Counted from the stretch's first letter, positions 35,995-49,196 are shown. The stretch: 64,000 nt of DNA from Gnetum montanum (GCA_015680685.1 MNCI01004501.1:620706-684705), one strand, 5' to 3'. Program-made: numbers and translations. Notes: generated from the letters alone by a model not told the origin.

Positions 35995-38900
35995 CAACTA
36001 TAAATGCTACTAAGGTTTCTTCTACTAATGTTAAAGATTCTACTAAGGTTTTTGCTACAGATGTTGCAAATCTTGTAATGATTTCTTTTGCAAACATTTT
36101 AATAGTTAGTCCATCCATTTCTTTTACTACTATTCAAGAGAATGTATGTTCAAGAAAGGTTCCAATGAAATTATTTTTCATAAATTCTTCAATAACTAAG
36201 AGGAAATAAATATATACTACTAATATTTCACAAAACCCTATTGTTGATTCATATGGTTTTCAAATAATTTTAGAGAATAAAAATAATGAGGAAGTTTATC
36301 TATTGTTGAATATATGTCAAATCATCAGAATGGTCAACAGGTTCAAGACATTTTAGTTCCTAATAATTTGCTTGTAACTATTGGTCAAGATATGAAGATA
36401 ATTTCTTTTAATAATGTTGATTTTACTAATAAGATGGGGGCCTCATTTCCATTCACCCTATGTTAATCTTTTGATGAAATGTCTAAGGTCTTACTAATAG
36501 ACTTTAGACAAAATTTGTTGGTCCTTTTCTTCACACACAACATTTAGTTCATGATTTTATTCTTCTTCAAGAGATTAAGATTTCTAATTTAGATATAGTC
36601 ATGGAGGGTAATAGTATTCTTCACGGTTCTATAGTATTATTTACTAATCATAATATTGGATAAGGTGGTAGAGCTTTCATTATCAATTATTTTTTGCCTA
36701 AAAAAATTCTCTCTCATGGTAGATATAATTCTATGGTTTGTGTTATTCTTCAAGGTGTTTCAGGTCCTTTTGGTATTTGCAATATGTATGCTCCTACTAC
36801 TTTTGGAGATAGAATTGTTTTGTGGTAGTTTCTTCTTCAAAGTTTACCTAACATTCCTTGAATTTTTAGGGTGATTTTAATGTGATTGAAAATTCTTATG
36901 ATAAAATTAGTGGAGTTTCTTCTTAGCTTGTAGGCCATGAGCTTTCTATTTGGTATAATGTTAAGGAACAATTTTATTTATCTGATGTTGCTAGATCAAA
37001 TGTTCATCATCATGATTAATTTACTTGGTCTAAGGTTGGTAAAGGTAATACTTAGATTTTTGAATGATTTGAATGATTTTATTTTTCCAATTATTCTTCT
37101 TGGTTCTATGATGGAAAGGTTACAGTTCACATAGATGCAACTATTTCAAATCATTTTCCAATTTTTCTTAATTTAGAATTTGGCATTAAATCTCTAGTTG
37201 AACGTTATGAGCTTTTTTGTATGAATGGATATTTATTTTTTAATCCTTCTAAAAAAGGTATTTTAATGTCTCTCTACAATGTAGAATTAAGACCCCTTGG
37301 TAAATCAAGTTGGATTAATTAGTGGTTGTGTGCTATATATCATATTCATAATTTTGCCCATTGGTTAGGTAAGCAATATGCTAAGAGATGAAGGAAGACT
37401 AAGAAAAAAATCTATGATGAAATTCAATAAATCAATACTATTTTACATAATGATCCATTTAATATTAATCTTCAACAATTAATTGCTTATGTTCTCTTGG
37501 TCAAGAAAAAACGGGATATGCATAATGCTAAAAGTGCTCTCAACAAGGTTCATCTTAAGTGGTTAAAAGTAGAGGGAGAACCATGCAAAGAATTTTTTAA
37601 ATTCTTAAAAGGTAAATGTAATTTACATATTATTAACTTCATAGAAGTTGATGATCAAATTAGTTCACATCCTCTTATTATCAATGATTTTCTTAAAAGA
37701 CATTTTCAGTGTGTATTTATCTCAAAGGGTTTTGATCATGTGGATTTTCTCTCTAATTATGATCATTTACCTAATATTATTCATGGTAGTCATAACCATC
37801 TTCTTGAACATGATATCTCTCATATTGAAAATAAAGATGTAGTGTTTAGCTTGGCTAATGATAAAGATAAAGCTCTAAGTTTTAATAGAATTCCCATTGA
37901 TTTTTTTTAAAAAATCAATGGGATTTTGTTAGTATGGGCATTTATTGTGTTTCTATTAAAGCCATGGAATAATGTTCTCTTGATCAAGAGCTAAATAGAG
38001 AAGTTATTAAACTTATTCCTAAGGATGGTGACCTTTCTCACATTGGTAATTGGTAGCCTATTGCTGTTTTGAATTCTATTTATAAAATTTTGACTAGTTA
38101 ATTACTCTAGTGCAAACTGGCCTTGTCAAAAGGTAGATATATTCTAGATGATGTTGCGACAGCTTTATAGGATATGCAGTGGAATGAGGATTCTAATCAA
38201 GACATTGCTTTTTTGAAGTTTGATTATGCTAAAGCATACAAGAGAACTGAATAGTAGTTTATTATTGCTTATCTTTGAAAATATAGTTTTAATGAAAAAA
38301 TTTATTAGGATGGTGGAAACTATTTTTGAAGAAGCTAATGTACTTTGATACAAATGTTGGCATGACTATGAGCTTCAAGCTTGAATGCTTAGTTAGGGAA
38401 GGTTGCTTTCTTACTTGTTATCTCTTCATCCTTTTTGGAAAGTTTTTATGTCATGCTATAAAGAAGGACCAGGAACATAATTTGCTACAAGGCATCTTTA
38501 TTGAAAATAATGTTCCTACTTTATTAAATATTCATTTTATAGATGACTATGTTTTTATGATAAAAAATGAAAAAGCTATTGTAGATCATATTTTTTATCA
38601 TGTTGATCAATATTGTAGACTTCCAGGACCTTAAATTAATTGGTCCAAATCTTCTATCTTTTTCAATAAGGGGGTTCAAGAACAAGCTTTGTCTAAGTAT
38701 TGGCATTTCTTAAAATAGTCAAATATCTTTAAATTGTTAGGCATTCCGTTTTTCTTGGATTAATGGCAATGATTTTTTTCTATTAAACTAAGTTTGTGCG
38801 TACTCTTATTAGTTCTAATGCTAATATTTGTTCACAATTCAATTATTGTTGAAAGGTTAATCACAATGTGTAGTTATGGAAGTAGCGAATTTAGAAGATA

Positions 38901-39340
38901 TGAAATGCTACTACTCTTTCAAAAATTAGATATTTTCTATGATGCTTGATTTATCAATATTTTCCTATTGGTATTGGATGGTCTCATTTGGGTGTTCATG
39001 ATCCACAATGTCCTATTTGCAACATGGAATATACATTCATCCATTATTTTTTTACTTATCCCTTTCTCATAGCTCTTAGACTTGATGCAATAGGTATTTA
39101 CATGGTTTTCAACTAGGATTGGATGAAGTTTCATTTAGTGACACTCTGTAACTTGAAGGATTTCTACTTCATAGTTGGCATTGCTTTCATTCTCTTATTA
39201 TTTATGCCATTTGAAAGTTTCGAGGTAATGTAGTTTTTCACAGAGATTCTCTAGCTAATTTTCTTCCTTTGTCAATTCAAGGTGACATCATTCAATAGTT
39301 AATGCTTCAGTTGAATTCATAAATATTGCTCTTTGTAGTT
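35995..39340 (+). pseudogene. LINE ORF2: endonuclease, reverse transcriptase, zinc-binding end
   Basis: Plus-strand translation in pieces. The apurinic-type endonuclease is at about 36600-37040 (GPFGICNMYAPTTFGDRIV, GDFNVIENSYDKISG, FTWSKVGKGNT). RT is at about 37980-38720 (LSHIGNW.PIAVLNSIYKIL, ILDDVATAL, AFLKFDYAKAYKRTE, then LNIHFIDDYVFMIKNEKA, where FADD reads FIDD, and INWSKSSIFFNKG). A C-terminal zinc-binding segment lies at about 39010-39060 (CPICNMEYTFIHYFF). The linker between endonuclease and RT is open at 37497-37910. Dozens of stops show old decay. ORF2 nicks target DNA and reverse-transcribes LINE RNA from the nick. Confidence 0.82.
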
Positions 39341-39874
39341 TTCATTTTTATTAACAACAAGCTTTTAGTATGATGTGAAAATCCATTTGGACAATTTTGA
39401 ATAAGAGCAAGGTCTGATCCTCTTCCTACCTCGCAGGGAATGTTTTTCAAGTTTGACTATAAGGATGAAAACCAAAAAATGCATTCCCAAAACCATTGGG
39501 CCATTTCTTTTTGTTGGTTTGGAATTTCTCCTCTACTTATATGCTTTTGTACTCTAAATCTAATTTTTAAAATATATTTATTTTTTGGGATCTTTCACCT
39601 CCTATCAATAAGCGATAAGGTGAAGATCTTCTATAAGTACTACCATTGTCTTACTTTAATACAAATATTAGTACTAAGTCACAACTCTCTATCTTGAATT
39701 CTTCTGCTATTTTAAGTTTAAATATGGATGTTAAAAAGTGATGTAAATATTGTTAAAAATTAGAAACTTTCTTCTTACTAATAATTAATTTTCTTCATCT
39801 ATTTTATCACAGTATTAATTTTAAGATGTTATACCTAAGTAGATAGTCCTAAAATCATAAAGTTTTTTCTTAAT
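39341..39874. other. LINE 3' remainder or intergenic sequence
   Basis: AT-rich, with no frame I can assign. It may include the untranslated end of the LINE. Confidence 0.35.
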
Positions 39875-40010
39875 AAGGTGTTAGACTAGTAGTAAAACTC
39901 TTGATTTGAAAGTTCTAAGTCAAGTGTTCGATTCTAGTAAGCAATGCTGAGTTATAAAGTTCTAATTGGACCATATATCTTAGGGTGTACCTATATTACA
40001 ATTATTTTGG
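39875..40010 (+). mobile_element. tRNA-derived SINE remnant
   Basis: A tRNA-like head has a box A-like TTAGACTAGTAGTAAAACTC (from 39881) and a box B GTTCGATTC (39926-39934), about 34 bases apart, as in RNA polymerase III promoters. The tail begins GCAATGCTGAGTTATAAAG. A second copy lies at 50705. A functional tRNA is excluded because the stems do not pair. Confidence 0.6.
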
Positions 40011-40079
40011 GGTTCTAGCATATCCTCCCTTTTCTAAAAGAAAGATTTTTCTTTTTATTTTTTAATGATGTATACTTAG

Positions 40080-41033
40080 TGATGAGAGCAGTTACTCTAA
40101 TTATTAGAGTGGTTACTCTAGCGGTTACTCTAGTGGTTACTCTAGTAGTTATTCTAATTATTAGAGTGGTTACTTTAGCGGTTACTCTAGTAGTTATTCT
40201 AATTATTAGAGAGGTTATTCTAACAGTTACTTTAGCAGTTATTCTAATTATTAGAGTAGTTGCTCCCAAGCCTATAAATATAGTGCCCAAACGCACAATT
40301 GGAAAGAAAGTCTTTGAGCAGAAAAGTAGCAAAACTCTTGCAGTTTGTTTGAAAGTTAGAGTATTTTCCAAGTGCCCACAGCAGAAGGTCTAAGTGTGGA
40401 TGGATCTTTATTCGAGCATTGTTTACCTGAGCACACCTTGTGTACAACAATAAAGACAAGCTCTTTGATTCATCCTTGCAGCACTTGAAATTTCTTTTCT
40501 TACACATTTATTTTATTTTATTTTCTTATTCATTTATTTTATTTTATGAACTTTACATTTATGTTATTAGCACAACAATTCATTTTGATCAATTAAGAAA
40601 ATCATTAAATTACACAAGCAAGAGCACTTCGAGCATGCGTGTAATGCTTGGTAACCCAATAACGATTAGTGTTTGGTAATCTTAGCAATGTTGCACTGGT
40701 TCAGGATGTGTATGATAAGTGGGAACAAATGCTAGTTTTGGGATTAGGTAGAACTTAGTTAATGAGTAGTTAAGTTAAATTAGTCACTTAGTTACCTCTC
40801 TCCTTCCCTTCTAGTGCAGGACATAAAAACATAAAAGCTATAAAAATCATATGCCTCAAGCTTACTTAACCATACAATTGTGAAATATAGGTAAGCTTGG
40901 GAAGACAATGATCAACCAACCCGTCCTTGTTCCACAAGGGTGCATAAGCACTTAGTCCTTGGAATTCGACCGGATCATGTGTGAAATGCTTTTATTCGTA
41001 TGGTTGAGCGTAGGGGTACCTCGCCGCTCATCA
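40080..41033 (+). repeat. P2 5' LTR
   Basis: 954 bp. U3 array at 40085-40262, TATA (CTATAAATA) at 40272-40280, polyadenylation signal AATAAAG at 40449-40455, end GGGGTACCTCGCCGCTCATCA. Confidence 0.95.
40085..40262 (+). promoter_or_regulatory. P2 U3 array of palindromes upstream of the TATA box
   Basis: Alternating 10-12-bp units GGTTACTCTAG and four copies of the 13-bp palindrome TCTAATTATTAGA (near 40095, 40152, 40198, 40242). The 3' LTR has about five copies in a different arrangement. The array ends ten bases before the TATA box, so it is placed as an enhancer. AATTATT cores resemble homeodomain-type sites, but this is inference. Confidence 0.75.
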
Positions 41034-41034
41034 T

Positions 41035-41051
41035 TGGCGCCATTGCCGGGG
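41035..41051 (+). other. P2 primer binding site (tRNA-Asp)
   Basis: TGGCGCCATTGCCGGGG matches the complement of the plant tRNA-Asp 3' end at 16 of 17 positions. It is the best-preserved primer site of the family in this window. Confidence 0.85.
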
Positions 41052-41169
41052 ACTTAGTTGTTTGGGCACTAATTAGAACTTAGGAAATCATTCACATCAT
41101 TGGAATGAACCCTTAGGGTTGATTGAGAAAATAATAAATAAGAGTACATTGCACATTGAATAGACAAGT

Positions 41170-43704
41170 ATGTCTCCTTCTTTGTACAAAAGTGCCTCAC
41201 TGCCTAGGTCTGAAATAGGAAACAATCAGTGGCGTAATACACATGTGTTGATCCGCCAATCCCTCAACAAGTTCAAGTGGTATATATTCATCCCGATGAG
41301 TATATACCAAACTTCACTTTTATCCTCCATCAAGATGAACAACTGCGTTGGTGAGACTTAGAAGATAACATAGTGTTACCTCCTGATCATTCAATCCCAA
41401 GCATGCTTCTTCATGCTCTCACACGAATTGGCATGTCGCACTTACACGTAAAATATGTTGTGCAAGACCATGACTTGACAGAATATTGTCCCATAGAGGC
41501 ATAATGTCAAAGGGATTTGCAATAGGAGAGACATCATAAGTCCTTGAAGGGTAAGTGGTCCTAGGATGTCCCACATGTCTTAAGCAAAAATGAGGGTGGT
41601 GAACCTACCTCAAGCAACCGCCCACACAACGATGTTTCTCCCGTTGACTTTGGCCAAGGGGTTGTGTATCAGAACCTTCATTCCACTATTCATAACCTAG
41701 GTTTTGATACCCATGGACATAAAGGATCTGAAAAGGGCACACGAACACATGATAAAGGTGGACATTCTGATCACAATCGCGATCAAGGCCATGACCACCG
41801 AAGAGAAGGTAGTAGACACCATCATGGTGATAGTTCTCCTTCTTCTTGACCTTCATCATCTCCTTCACCCTCTCCTTCAGTATCTAGATGCAGTCATTAA
41901 AAAAAGAACCATGGGGATGGAGGTAGGCAAAGTGGAAGTCATAGGTGAAACAACTAGGGAAGGGGACGAGGGCACTCTACAGAGTCATGACATAGAAGAA
42001 GGGAGAGTAGGGAACAACGTAGGCATCATAGATGCCATGGATGAGATGATCACGATGAACCCCTACTCACTACTAGAGGTATGTTGGACATAATTGAGGT
42101 TGTTAGAATTTCAACAAGGCACTAGAAAGATAGTAGGATCAAGAGATTATATATGAACAATATCCCACAATTTGAAGGGAGATACAATGCTGATCCTTAG
42201 AATCACTTACAAGCATTCCATGATGAGTGTGCCTTACAAAATATAGAGAACGAATGGCATAAACTTAACTTGTTTCCACAAACACTAGTTAAAGAAGTGG
42301 AAAGTTGATACCAGTCTTTAGAATTGGAATGCATTCGTAGGTGGAGTACTATGTTAGAACTATTTAATGACAAGTACCAAACATACTCTCGAGTGTCTAA
42401 CTTGCGAAAGCAAATCCAAGGCTGGAAACAAGGAGGACATGAACCCTTGGATGCTGCCATGGGCTGATATTATACACTGTTACACCATTGTCCTAGCCAT
42501 GGTTATTCGCAAAGGGATCAACTACACCATCTCGTGGATGGACTTAGGCATGAAACGAGAAGAACCCTTGGGAGTTATGCCCAAGGAAGACTATCCAAGC
42601 TTAGGTCCCATCAAATTCAAAGACTATTGGAGCAAGTTGCTAAGGAAGAAGGTGAGCTACGGAAGAGAGAAAGTGCAAAAAAGTATAACTAAGATTCTTC
42701 CCTCCAGAAGAGAAGTAAGATCTTATGAGGATGAAGAAGAGTCATCACTCAAAGAGATGGTGAATAGGAAAACTTTGCCTATCCAAAAGTTGACATCAGA
42801 AGTATCAGCAAAGGTCGACCAAATGTGGGATTCCCTAGAAAATAAATTTCAATCTGTTCTTAAAATAGTAGAGGAGTCTAGAAAGCAATGTAGTGATCAC
42901 AAAAAAAGAAAAAAGAGAGAAGCTAAACATGCACGTAGCAAGGGTAAGGGCAAAGTTGCCATCATTGAAGAGGTTGTGGAGTCAGAAACAGATAATGATA
43001 GTGGATGTGAAATATGTCAATATGACCATCCTAAGGGATGTTGCCCTGCAATCTCACATATGCAAGAGTCTGGGGTGTATGCACTCAACCCACAATTGAA
43101 CAAATGACAAGGATCCTGAAGGTTACCTTACCCCCAAGGTAACCCAAGACAGTTCCACCAGCCCTTAACGTATTATCCAAGTGGAACTCCACGACAATTG
43201 ATTGAACAATATCAATAGTGGTAGCACCCACAATCATAGAGAATGCCATCACCAAGGCAACAGTATCCTTACTAGCAACCTAACCCATATGGATAATACG
43301 TGCAGTAGCCAATCTACCCACGTGAGTCTACTAGTCACATCACTCCTCAACCTCACTATGAAGCCTATGAGTATTATGGGACTCCCTCTTCTAGGGGTGA
43401 TATTCTTGTAGAATATCACCCTTCTCATCCGACCACATCTCTTCCACCAATAGCTCCACTACCACCTACTCCAGCTATCCAGGGTGAAATCCCTACCCAA
43501 TCATAGCAATGTAATGCCACAAGGGTTGTTAACTATGAACCTACTATTGGTTCCAACAACCACATGAAGAAAAGAGCTTTCTTTAGAATCAACAGACCAA
43601 CCAAGCCCTTGTAATCAGAAGTGGCTGATTCCTTAGATGCCTCAATATCAATCAAAACTTCAAAGCCTCCTTCAACTCAACCACCGCACCTAATGCATAC
43701 AGTC
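41170..43704 (+). pseudogene. P2 gag
   Basis: Start MSPSLYKSASLPRS at 41170, matching P3 (54191) and M3 (61460). A His/Ser/Arg-rich segment follows (41700-41850: HDKGGHSDHNRDQGHDHRRE). The capsid-like core at about 42140-42600 has MNNIPQFEGRYNADP, HLQAFHDECALQNIENEW and RRWSTMLELFNDKYQTYSRV. A frame at 42760-43107 encodes the helical segment (MVNRKTLPIQKLTSEVSAKV), a basic stretch (KKRKKREAKHARSKGKGK) and the knuckle CEICQYDHPKGCC. The Pro/Gln-rich C-terminal part ends near 43700. At least three frameshifts and several stops are present. Confidence 0.82.
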
Positions 43705-44330
43705 ATGCTAAGACATGCTGTCACCGATTAGATCAAAGATGGCCACCTTCCTAGGAAATTCTCTGATCTTGGGAGTTTTCTGATATACTTACAAATCACT
43801 AGAAATGAGCCGTGCAAGGCTCTTTTGGATTTAGGTTCCTATGTCAACTTGATTTCTCAAGAAATGTACAAGGCCTAGAACCTATCTCCATTGAAAAAGA
43901 GAAACATCTATCTAGAGTTGGTTGGCTAGTCCATCACTGTCCCATTGGGACTGGTGGAAGACATTGTTACCACTATTTGTGGATGGTCATACCCAACTAA
44001 CTTCCTAGTGATTCAGGTGAACAACGGTAAAGGGGACTTCCCAATCAGAATGGGAAGAGCATGGCTAAGCACCATCGACGCATGCCTCGGAATCTGCAAT
44101 CTTTCTGTAGAAATATCAAAGGAAAATAGATTCAAAAAGATCAAGAAGAAGAAAGTTCCATGCATTGCATACAGTGACATAGGGTGTAATTGTGTGCAGA
44201 GGTCATGGTTTGTGCAAAGTTTAACATTGCCTACATGCAATTTGTGTGCACAAGTGATCAACATATAAAGATTATTGTATGTAGCAGCCACACAACAGGA
44301 AGGCACCTAGTGGTTGATAGCTGATCAAGA
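43705..44330 (+). pseudogene. P2 aspartic protease
   Basis: Begins with the family signature before the protease (HAVTD, then LPRKFSDLG). The active site reads LLDLGSYVNLIS, with Asp-Leu-Gly at 43828-43836, a variant usual in Athila. Next come SITVPLGLVEDIVTTICGWS (43935-43990), NFLVIQVNNGKGDFPIRMGR and AWLSTIDACLGICNLS. Two stops and a frame change are present. It would process the Gag-Pol polyprotein. Confidence 0.8.
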
Positions 44331-44499
44331 AAGTAATTCACTCATATGCATGGAACCAACTGAGGGTTTGACTTGTGCTTACATCGATAACATAGACGCA
44401 TTAGAGCAAGTCCATCGCCAACTTCCAAGTCTTAACCTTGAAAATGTCAACTGGGGGAAGTTGGAAACCCCTAAGAAATTTAAGTAGGAGCCCCTTGAG

Positions 44500-46000
44500 T
44501 TGAAACCATTGCCCACCAGTATGGAATACATGTTCCTTAAAAATGAAAAACCAATAATTATCAACACCAAGCTTGCTCCTCAACAGAAGGAAGAACTGTT
44601 GAAGGTAATAAATAAATGGTCAAAAGTCTTCGCTTGGTCATATCCTGAATTAACTGGAATAGATCCTAGGATATGCCAACATAAAATTTACATTAACCCC
44701 TCCATGAAGCCTTGAAGACAACTGCAGAGGTGATTGAACCCTAAGCTGAAGCAAGTAGTTAAGGAAGAAATCGAACCGCTTCTCAAGGCTAGGCTCATAT
44801 ACCCCATTGCTGATAGCGAATGGGTTAGCCCCTTAGTTATTGTGTCTAAAAGGGGAGGCAAATGGAGGGTGTGCATAGATTTTAGGATACTGAATATGAA
44901 AACATTCAAAGATCACTTTTCGTTGCCATTTTTTGAACAAGTCTTAGACACCATCGCAAGGCATCGCTAGTACAGTTTTCTGGATGAATATAGCGGATAT
45001 AATCAAATACAAATAGCCCTAGAAGACCAAGCCAAGACTATGTTCACCAGTCCTTGGGGAACGTTTGCATACAAACAGATGTCGTTTAGCTTGTGCAATG
45101 TCCCTGCAACATTTCAACGACTAGTTCTAAGCATCTTCCAACAATAGATAGGAAATGGTGTAGAAGTCTTTATGGACGATTTCTCCACCTATGGCGCAAA
45201 CTTTGATCAAGTCTTGGACCGGTTAGAGCAAGTGTTAAAAAGATGTGTAGAAACCAATTTGAGGCTCAACTAATAGAAAAGCCATTTGATGGTCCAAGAG
45301 GGTGTAGTACTAGGGCACAAAATCTCACACACAGGGATAGAGGTAGACCCCGAGAAAATCAAAGTTATCCAAGGAATTACTTGTCAACCAGAAACTGTCA
45401 AAGATATTCGATCATTCCTTGGACATACTGGCTACTATAGGAGATTTATTAAGAACTTTTCAAAGGTTTTCAAACCATTGGTAGAATTAATGAAAAAGGA
45501 TGTACCTTTCGAGTGGACCAGGGAATGCGAATTAGCTTTGCAAACTCTGAAACAAAAGCTAGTAGAAACACCCATTCTACAAGCTCATGACTGGTCCAAA
45601 CCATTCCATATCATGACTGACACATCCAACTATGCCTTAGGAGTTGTACTTGCATAGTTAGATGACCAGAAGCATCCTTATTACATCCACTATGCAAGTA
45701 GAAGTATCGCTGGTACTACACTACCACAGAGAAAGAATTAATGGTTGTAGTGTTTGCACTAGAAAAGTTTAGACACTATGTATTGGAATATAAAGTATAT
45801 ATACATACAGATCATAGTGCAATAAGGTTCCTCATGAATAAGCCAATGGTAAGCCCTCGTATCATACAATGGCTTGTAATCTTACAAGAGTTCGATCTTA
45901 TGATGATTGATCATAGAGGCACTGAGAACATAGTTGTTGATCATTTATCTCGGTTGGGATGGGATAACAAAGAGGATGAGTATCCAATTTCTGATTATTT
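44500..46000 (+). pseudogene. P2 reverse transcriptase and RNase H
   Basis: The RT lead-in is AWSYPELTGIDPRICQHKIY (44630-44690). The first catalytic Asp region is FLDEYSGYNQIQI near 44980. The catalytic pair is FMDD (MDD at 45172-45180), in FMDDFSTYGANFDQVLDR. The block GHKISHTGIEVDPEKIKVI and RSFLGHTGYYRRFIKNFSKV follow. RNase H keeps its acidic residues in MTDTSNYALG, KELMVVVFALEKF, HTDHSAIRF and VDHLSRL. Stops occur near 44968, 45146, 45271-45276 (two adjacent) and 45656, and a 1-base frameshift lies near 45715. Confidence 0.9.
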
Positions 46001-46109
46001 TCCTAATGAATTCCTCTTTTCTAGTGTAGTGAATAATCAATCACCCATGGAGACAAACTGGTATAGTAACATTCTTACCTATCTCCTCACCCAACAAATA
46101 CCACAAGAG

Positions 46110-47296
46110 TTAAACCTTAAGAAGAAACAACAATTTCTTCATTGAGCCAAGTACTTTATGGAAATTAGTGGGAAACTTTACAAAGTGTGTTCCGATGGCT
46201 TGGTTTGATGGTGTGTTCCCAATATAGATCAACTGTGAGTTTTCCAAGATGCTCATGAGGGTCCTTGTGGGGGTCATTATGCTGGGAGACGAATAACCAT
46301 CAAGATCTTGCTTGCAAGATACTATTGGACTACATTGTTTTAGGATGCCCATCGTTTCATCCAATCTTGTGAGCATTGTCAATGTGATGGAGGAATGACT
46401 GCTAGAATGGAGGATCTGCAACAATGGATTCAACCGTTAGAACCCTTCAACATTTGGGGAATTGATTTTATGGGGCCGATTACACCAATGTCCAATGAAA
46501 AAGCTTATATTATTGTTGCCATTGATTACCTAACAAAATGGGCCGAAGTAGCTGCTGTTATAGATTGTACATCATCTACAACTGCACGATTTTTTCAACA
46601 ACAAATCACAAACAGGTTTGGTGTGCCATGTGCACTTATTTCAAATAATGGTACACACTTCATAGGTGCAACTTTTCAGAAATTAATGCAACGCTTAGGG
46701 GTTGAGCATCAATTGACTACACCATACCACCCCCAAGCGAACGGTCAAGCATAAGTCACCAACAGGGAGATTATAAGGATATTGACAAGAACCATTAGCA
46801 AGTTTAGGTGAGACTAGAGCACTAAATTGAACGATGCTCTTTGGGCATACTGCTCCACATGGAAACTCCCTACAAGCTACTCTCCCTATGAGTTAGTGTA
46901 CGATAAATTACCAACACTTCCCATTCAAATTGAGCTCCGTACACTATCCATGGCATGTCACCTCAACCTTGACCTTGATTTAGCATAGAAACAATGGTTA
47001 GAAACCCTTAACTTGCTAGATGAAAATTGACTAGTTGCCCTATCATCTAACAAGTTGCACAAGGTATTCAATAAACAACATCATGACTTAAGGATTAGGA
47101 AAGTTAAATATCAACCAGGAGATAAGGTTCTCTACTGGAATCCCACACATGTGGCACAATGTACTAAATTTCAAACACTGTGGAAAGGACCTTATATTAT
47201 TTGTGAAAATTTTTCTTCAAGGGCCATGAAAATATACAAATCTAAGAGCCTAGAAAAGAAACTGTTGGTCAATGTACAACAAACCAAACCTTTCTA
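46110..47296 (+). pseudogene. P2 integrase
   Basis: The zinc-binding part has HEGPCGGHYAG and CEHCQ (46235-46385). The core has IWGIDFMGPI, AIDYLTKWAEVAAV, then LISNNGTHFIG (the second catalytic Asp is Asn, near 46642) and YHPQANGQA followed by a stop where the third catalytic residue, Glu, belongs (46752). The C-terminal part keeps KYQPGDKVLYWN and LWKGPYII up to the stop at 47295. It is therefore catalytically dead in at least two of three positions. There is no chromodomain, as expected for Athila. Confidence 0.88.
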
Positions 47297-49196
47297 GGAG
47301 CTTAGGTTAGCTAGTACACATGCTAGCTCTCTTGATGGACAACCCTACTCACTATTTTAGATCTCCTCCTTCCAAATTAGTCATGGGGGAGATGGCCACC
47401 TACGCTAATTGTTCTAGGCCCTTAGTTCTTTTTGAATTTTTGTTTTACACATTTTTCCAACTTTTATTATTTTTATTTTACACCATCGTTCATGTTTTTA
47501 CTATTTCTTTATTTTCTTGATTTACTTTTATTCATCATCCAATAAGTGCTCATGATGGTGGATTGCATTATATCATATTGATTGCTAATGTTTGGTTTTT
47601 ACCTTTGAATTATGATGCTGATATTAAGGTATGGTTCTTTTGGTTAAACAAGCAATGAGTCCACGCTGTCCACTCATCCATACAACTCCATGGTCTCCAT
47701 GGTCTCCATGTTGAAAAGGGTGTGACTTCAAGGGGATTCACTGCATTTGTGTTGGCCATTCTCTTGGGTGCTTGGATGCTTGTTTCTTGGGTTTTCTACC
47801 ATTATGACATTGTTCAAAAATCAAGAAGCTGAGTGAATAAAAGTAAGTCTTTGCATGGTGTGGTTCTCATGCAAAAAAAAAAAAAAGGAGAAAAGTGAGA
47901 ATTCAAAGCACACCCTTTAGACATAATAAAGCAATATGGGCTACAAGCACTAGTTATGAAACTGGAAAGACATGTTACCCATGCCTAAAGGTTCCCTCTA
48001 ACTAAGGCCTTTTCTCACTACCTCTTTCTCCATCTCGCTCTCCTCGGGATGGTGGTCACTCTTTGTGAAGGCATTCTTGTTGCTTCAAGAGGATGTGTTG
48101 GCCAAGTGTATTGATGCGAGGCCACTAAATGTGGTTGGTTTGAGTCTAGATTTGGGATGAATTTCTACTCATTTTCATTCCATTCCATTCTCTCCTCTCC
48201 ATCTTTCTTTCCATTTTCCACCTCATTGCTGGTTTTATCATTAGTCCATTATGGGTTGATGCATTGTTTTCTTTGGTGAATTCTTATGCATAAGTTTTGA
48301 ACTCTTGCTTCCAAATGAGATTCCTAGAGTCTATGGACTCTTTGGTTTGTGGGTTTGTCAGGGCGTAAAAGGCATGAGCCTGCTTTGGGAAGGATCCACT
48401 AGCATTCCTTTTTGGTGCAATTGTTAAGTTCTTTTCCTTAAACATTTCCTGCAATCAATCATCTCTTGTTTCATCCCCATCCATGATATTCATTTTATTG
48501 GCGTTGTTGTTGTTATTTTTTCCCATCTTTCTTGTTCCTCATATTTTTCCATCTTATAGCTACTAGAGGCTTGCTCTTAGTCGTGGGGGCCCTAGCAAAA
48601 TTTTTTCAATTTTCTCCATTTTTCTATTCACCTAACCCCTACACCTTGGGTAGTCACCTATGATAAATCTCCAAACTAGTTTCTGCCATAACCACAACTC
48701 AACCAATCTGCTTCATATCGAGGCAAGGTATCAACTGCATTATGGTTTATCTATCCTTGCTAATTTGTGACTATGTTGTGTGTCCAAATGATGATCATAC
48801 AAACAATGGACAGGGCTTGGAGGAAGCACTCAGGATGGATCAAAACTGGAGCATTTACAAAAGGAGTAAGTCTGGTGGCATGGCTATAGATAAATAATGG
48901 AAGGGACAATCTTAGCATTGGCAACAACATGCTTCATTTTCTTTCTCTCTATTTCTCTACAAGCTACCAAATAAAGGCTTGGATGTCATTTATGTACGAT
49001 TGTTCACCACAATGTTCATGAACACTAATGTTGTAATATGCTTATTGATCCATTAATTGGGCATGTTGAATCTGTCATCCCATTCCATCGTTAGTTGTCA
49101 GTTAGTCAATAATCCCATACCTTCCCAATATTTTATAAAGAACTTGTTTCTTTTCTTCTATACTCAAGGACACATTTTCATTCAGTCGTGGGGGTA
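47297..49196 (+). other. P2 untranslated tail between integrase and 3' LTR
   Basis: No env-like frame is conserved. Patches match M3 (56259-58380, opposite strand): GGGGGAGATGGCCACCTA at 47384-47401, the CATGGTGTGGTTCTCATGC run before an A14 tract (47850-47890), the CCTGCTTTGGGAAGGATCC patch at 48379-48397 and GTCGTGGGGGCC at 48580. Conservation across copies without a frame suggests an RNA or DNA role. A polypurine tract ends at 49196. Confidence 0.75.

Larger units (their letters stand above)
22459..39340 (+). mobile_element. L1-type LINE, interrupted by H2
   Basis: ORF1-like sequence at 22459-22953 and ORF2-like sequence from 35991 lie on the same strand and in LINE order, separated exactly by H2 and its TAAG target copies. 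The 5' end is missing: sequence begins at the H1 boundary. The 3' end is not definable; readable ORF2 fades near 39340 and I see no poly(A) tail. Confidence 0.75.

Noticed and set aside
39881-39960. Functional tRNA gene
   Set aside because: Boxes A and B are present but the acceptor and anticodon stems do not pair; a SINE head fits better.
40015-40393. Open frames on both strands with Thr/Ile/Val repeats
   Set aside because: They are translations of the U3 palindrome array of the P2 5' LTR; the same happens at 49102-49473.
47297-49196. Env-like gene in the P2 tail, as in some Athila elements
   Set aside because: No long or conserved frame, no signal peptide or fusion motif, and the frames are not shared with M3.
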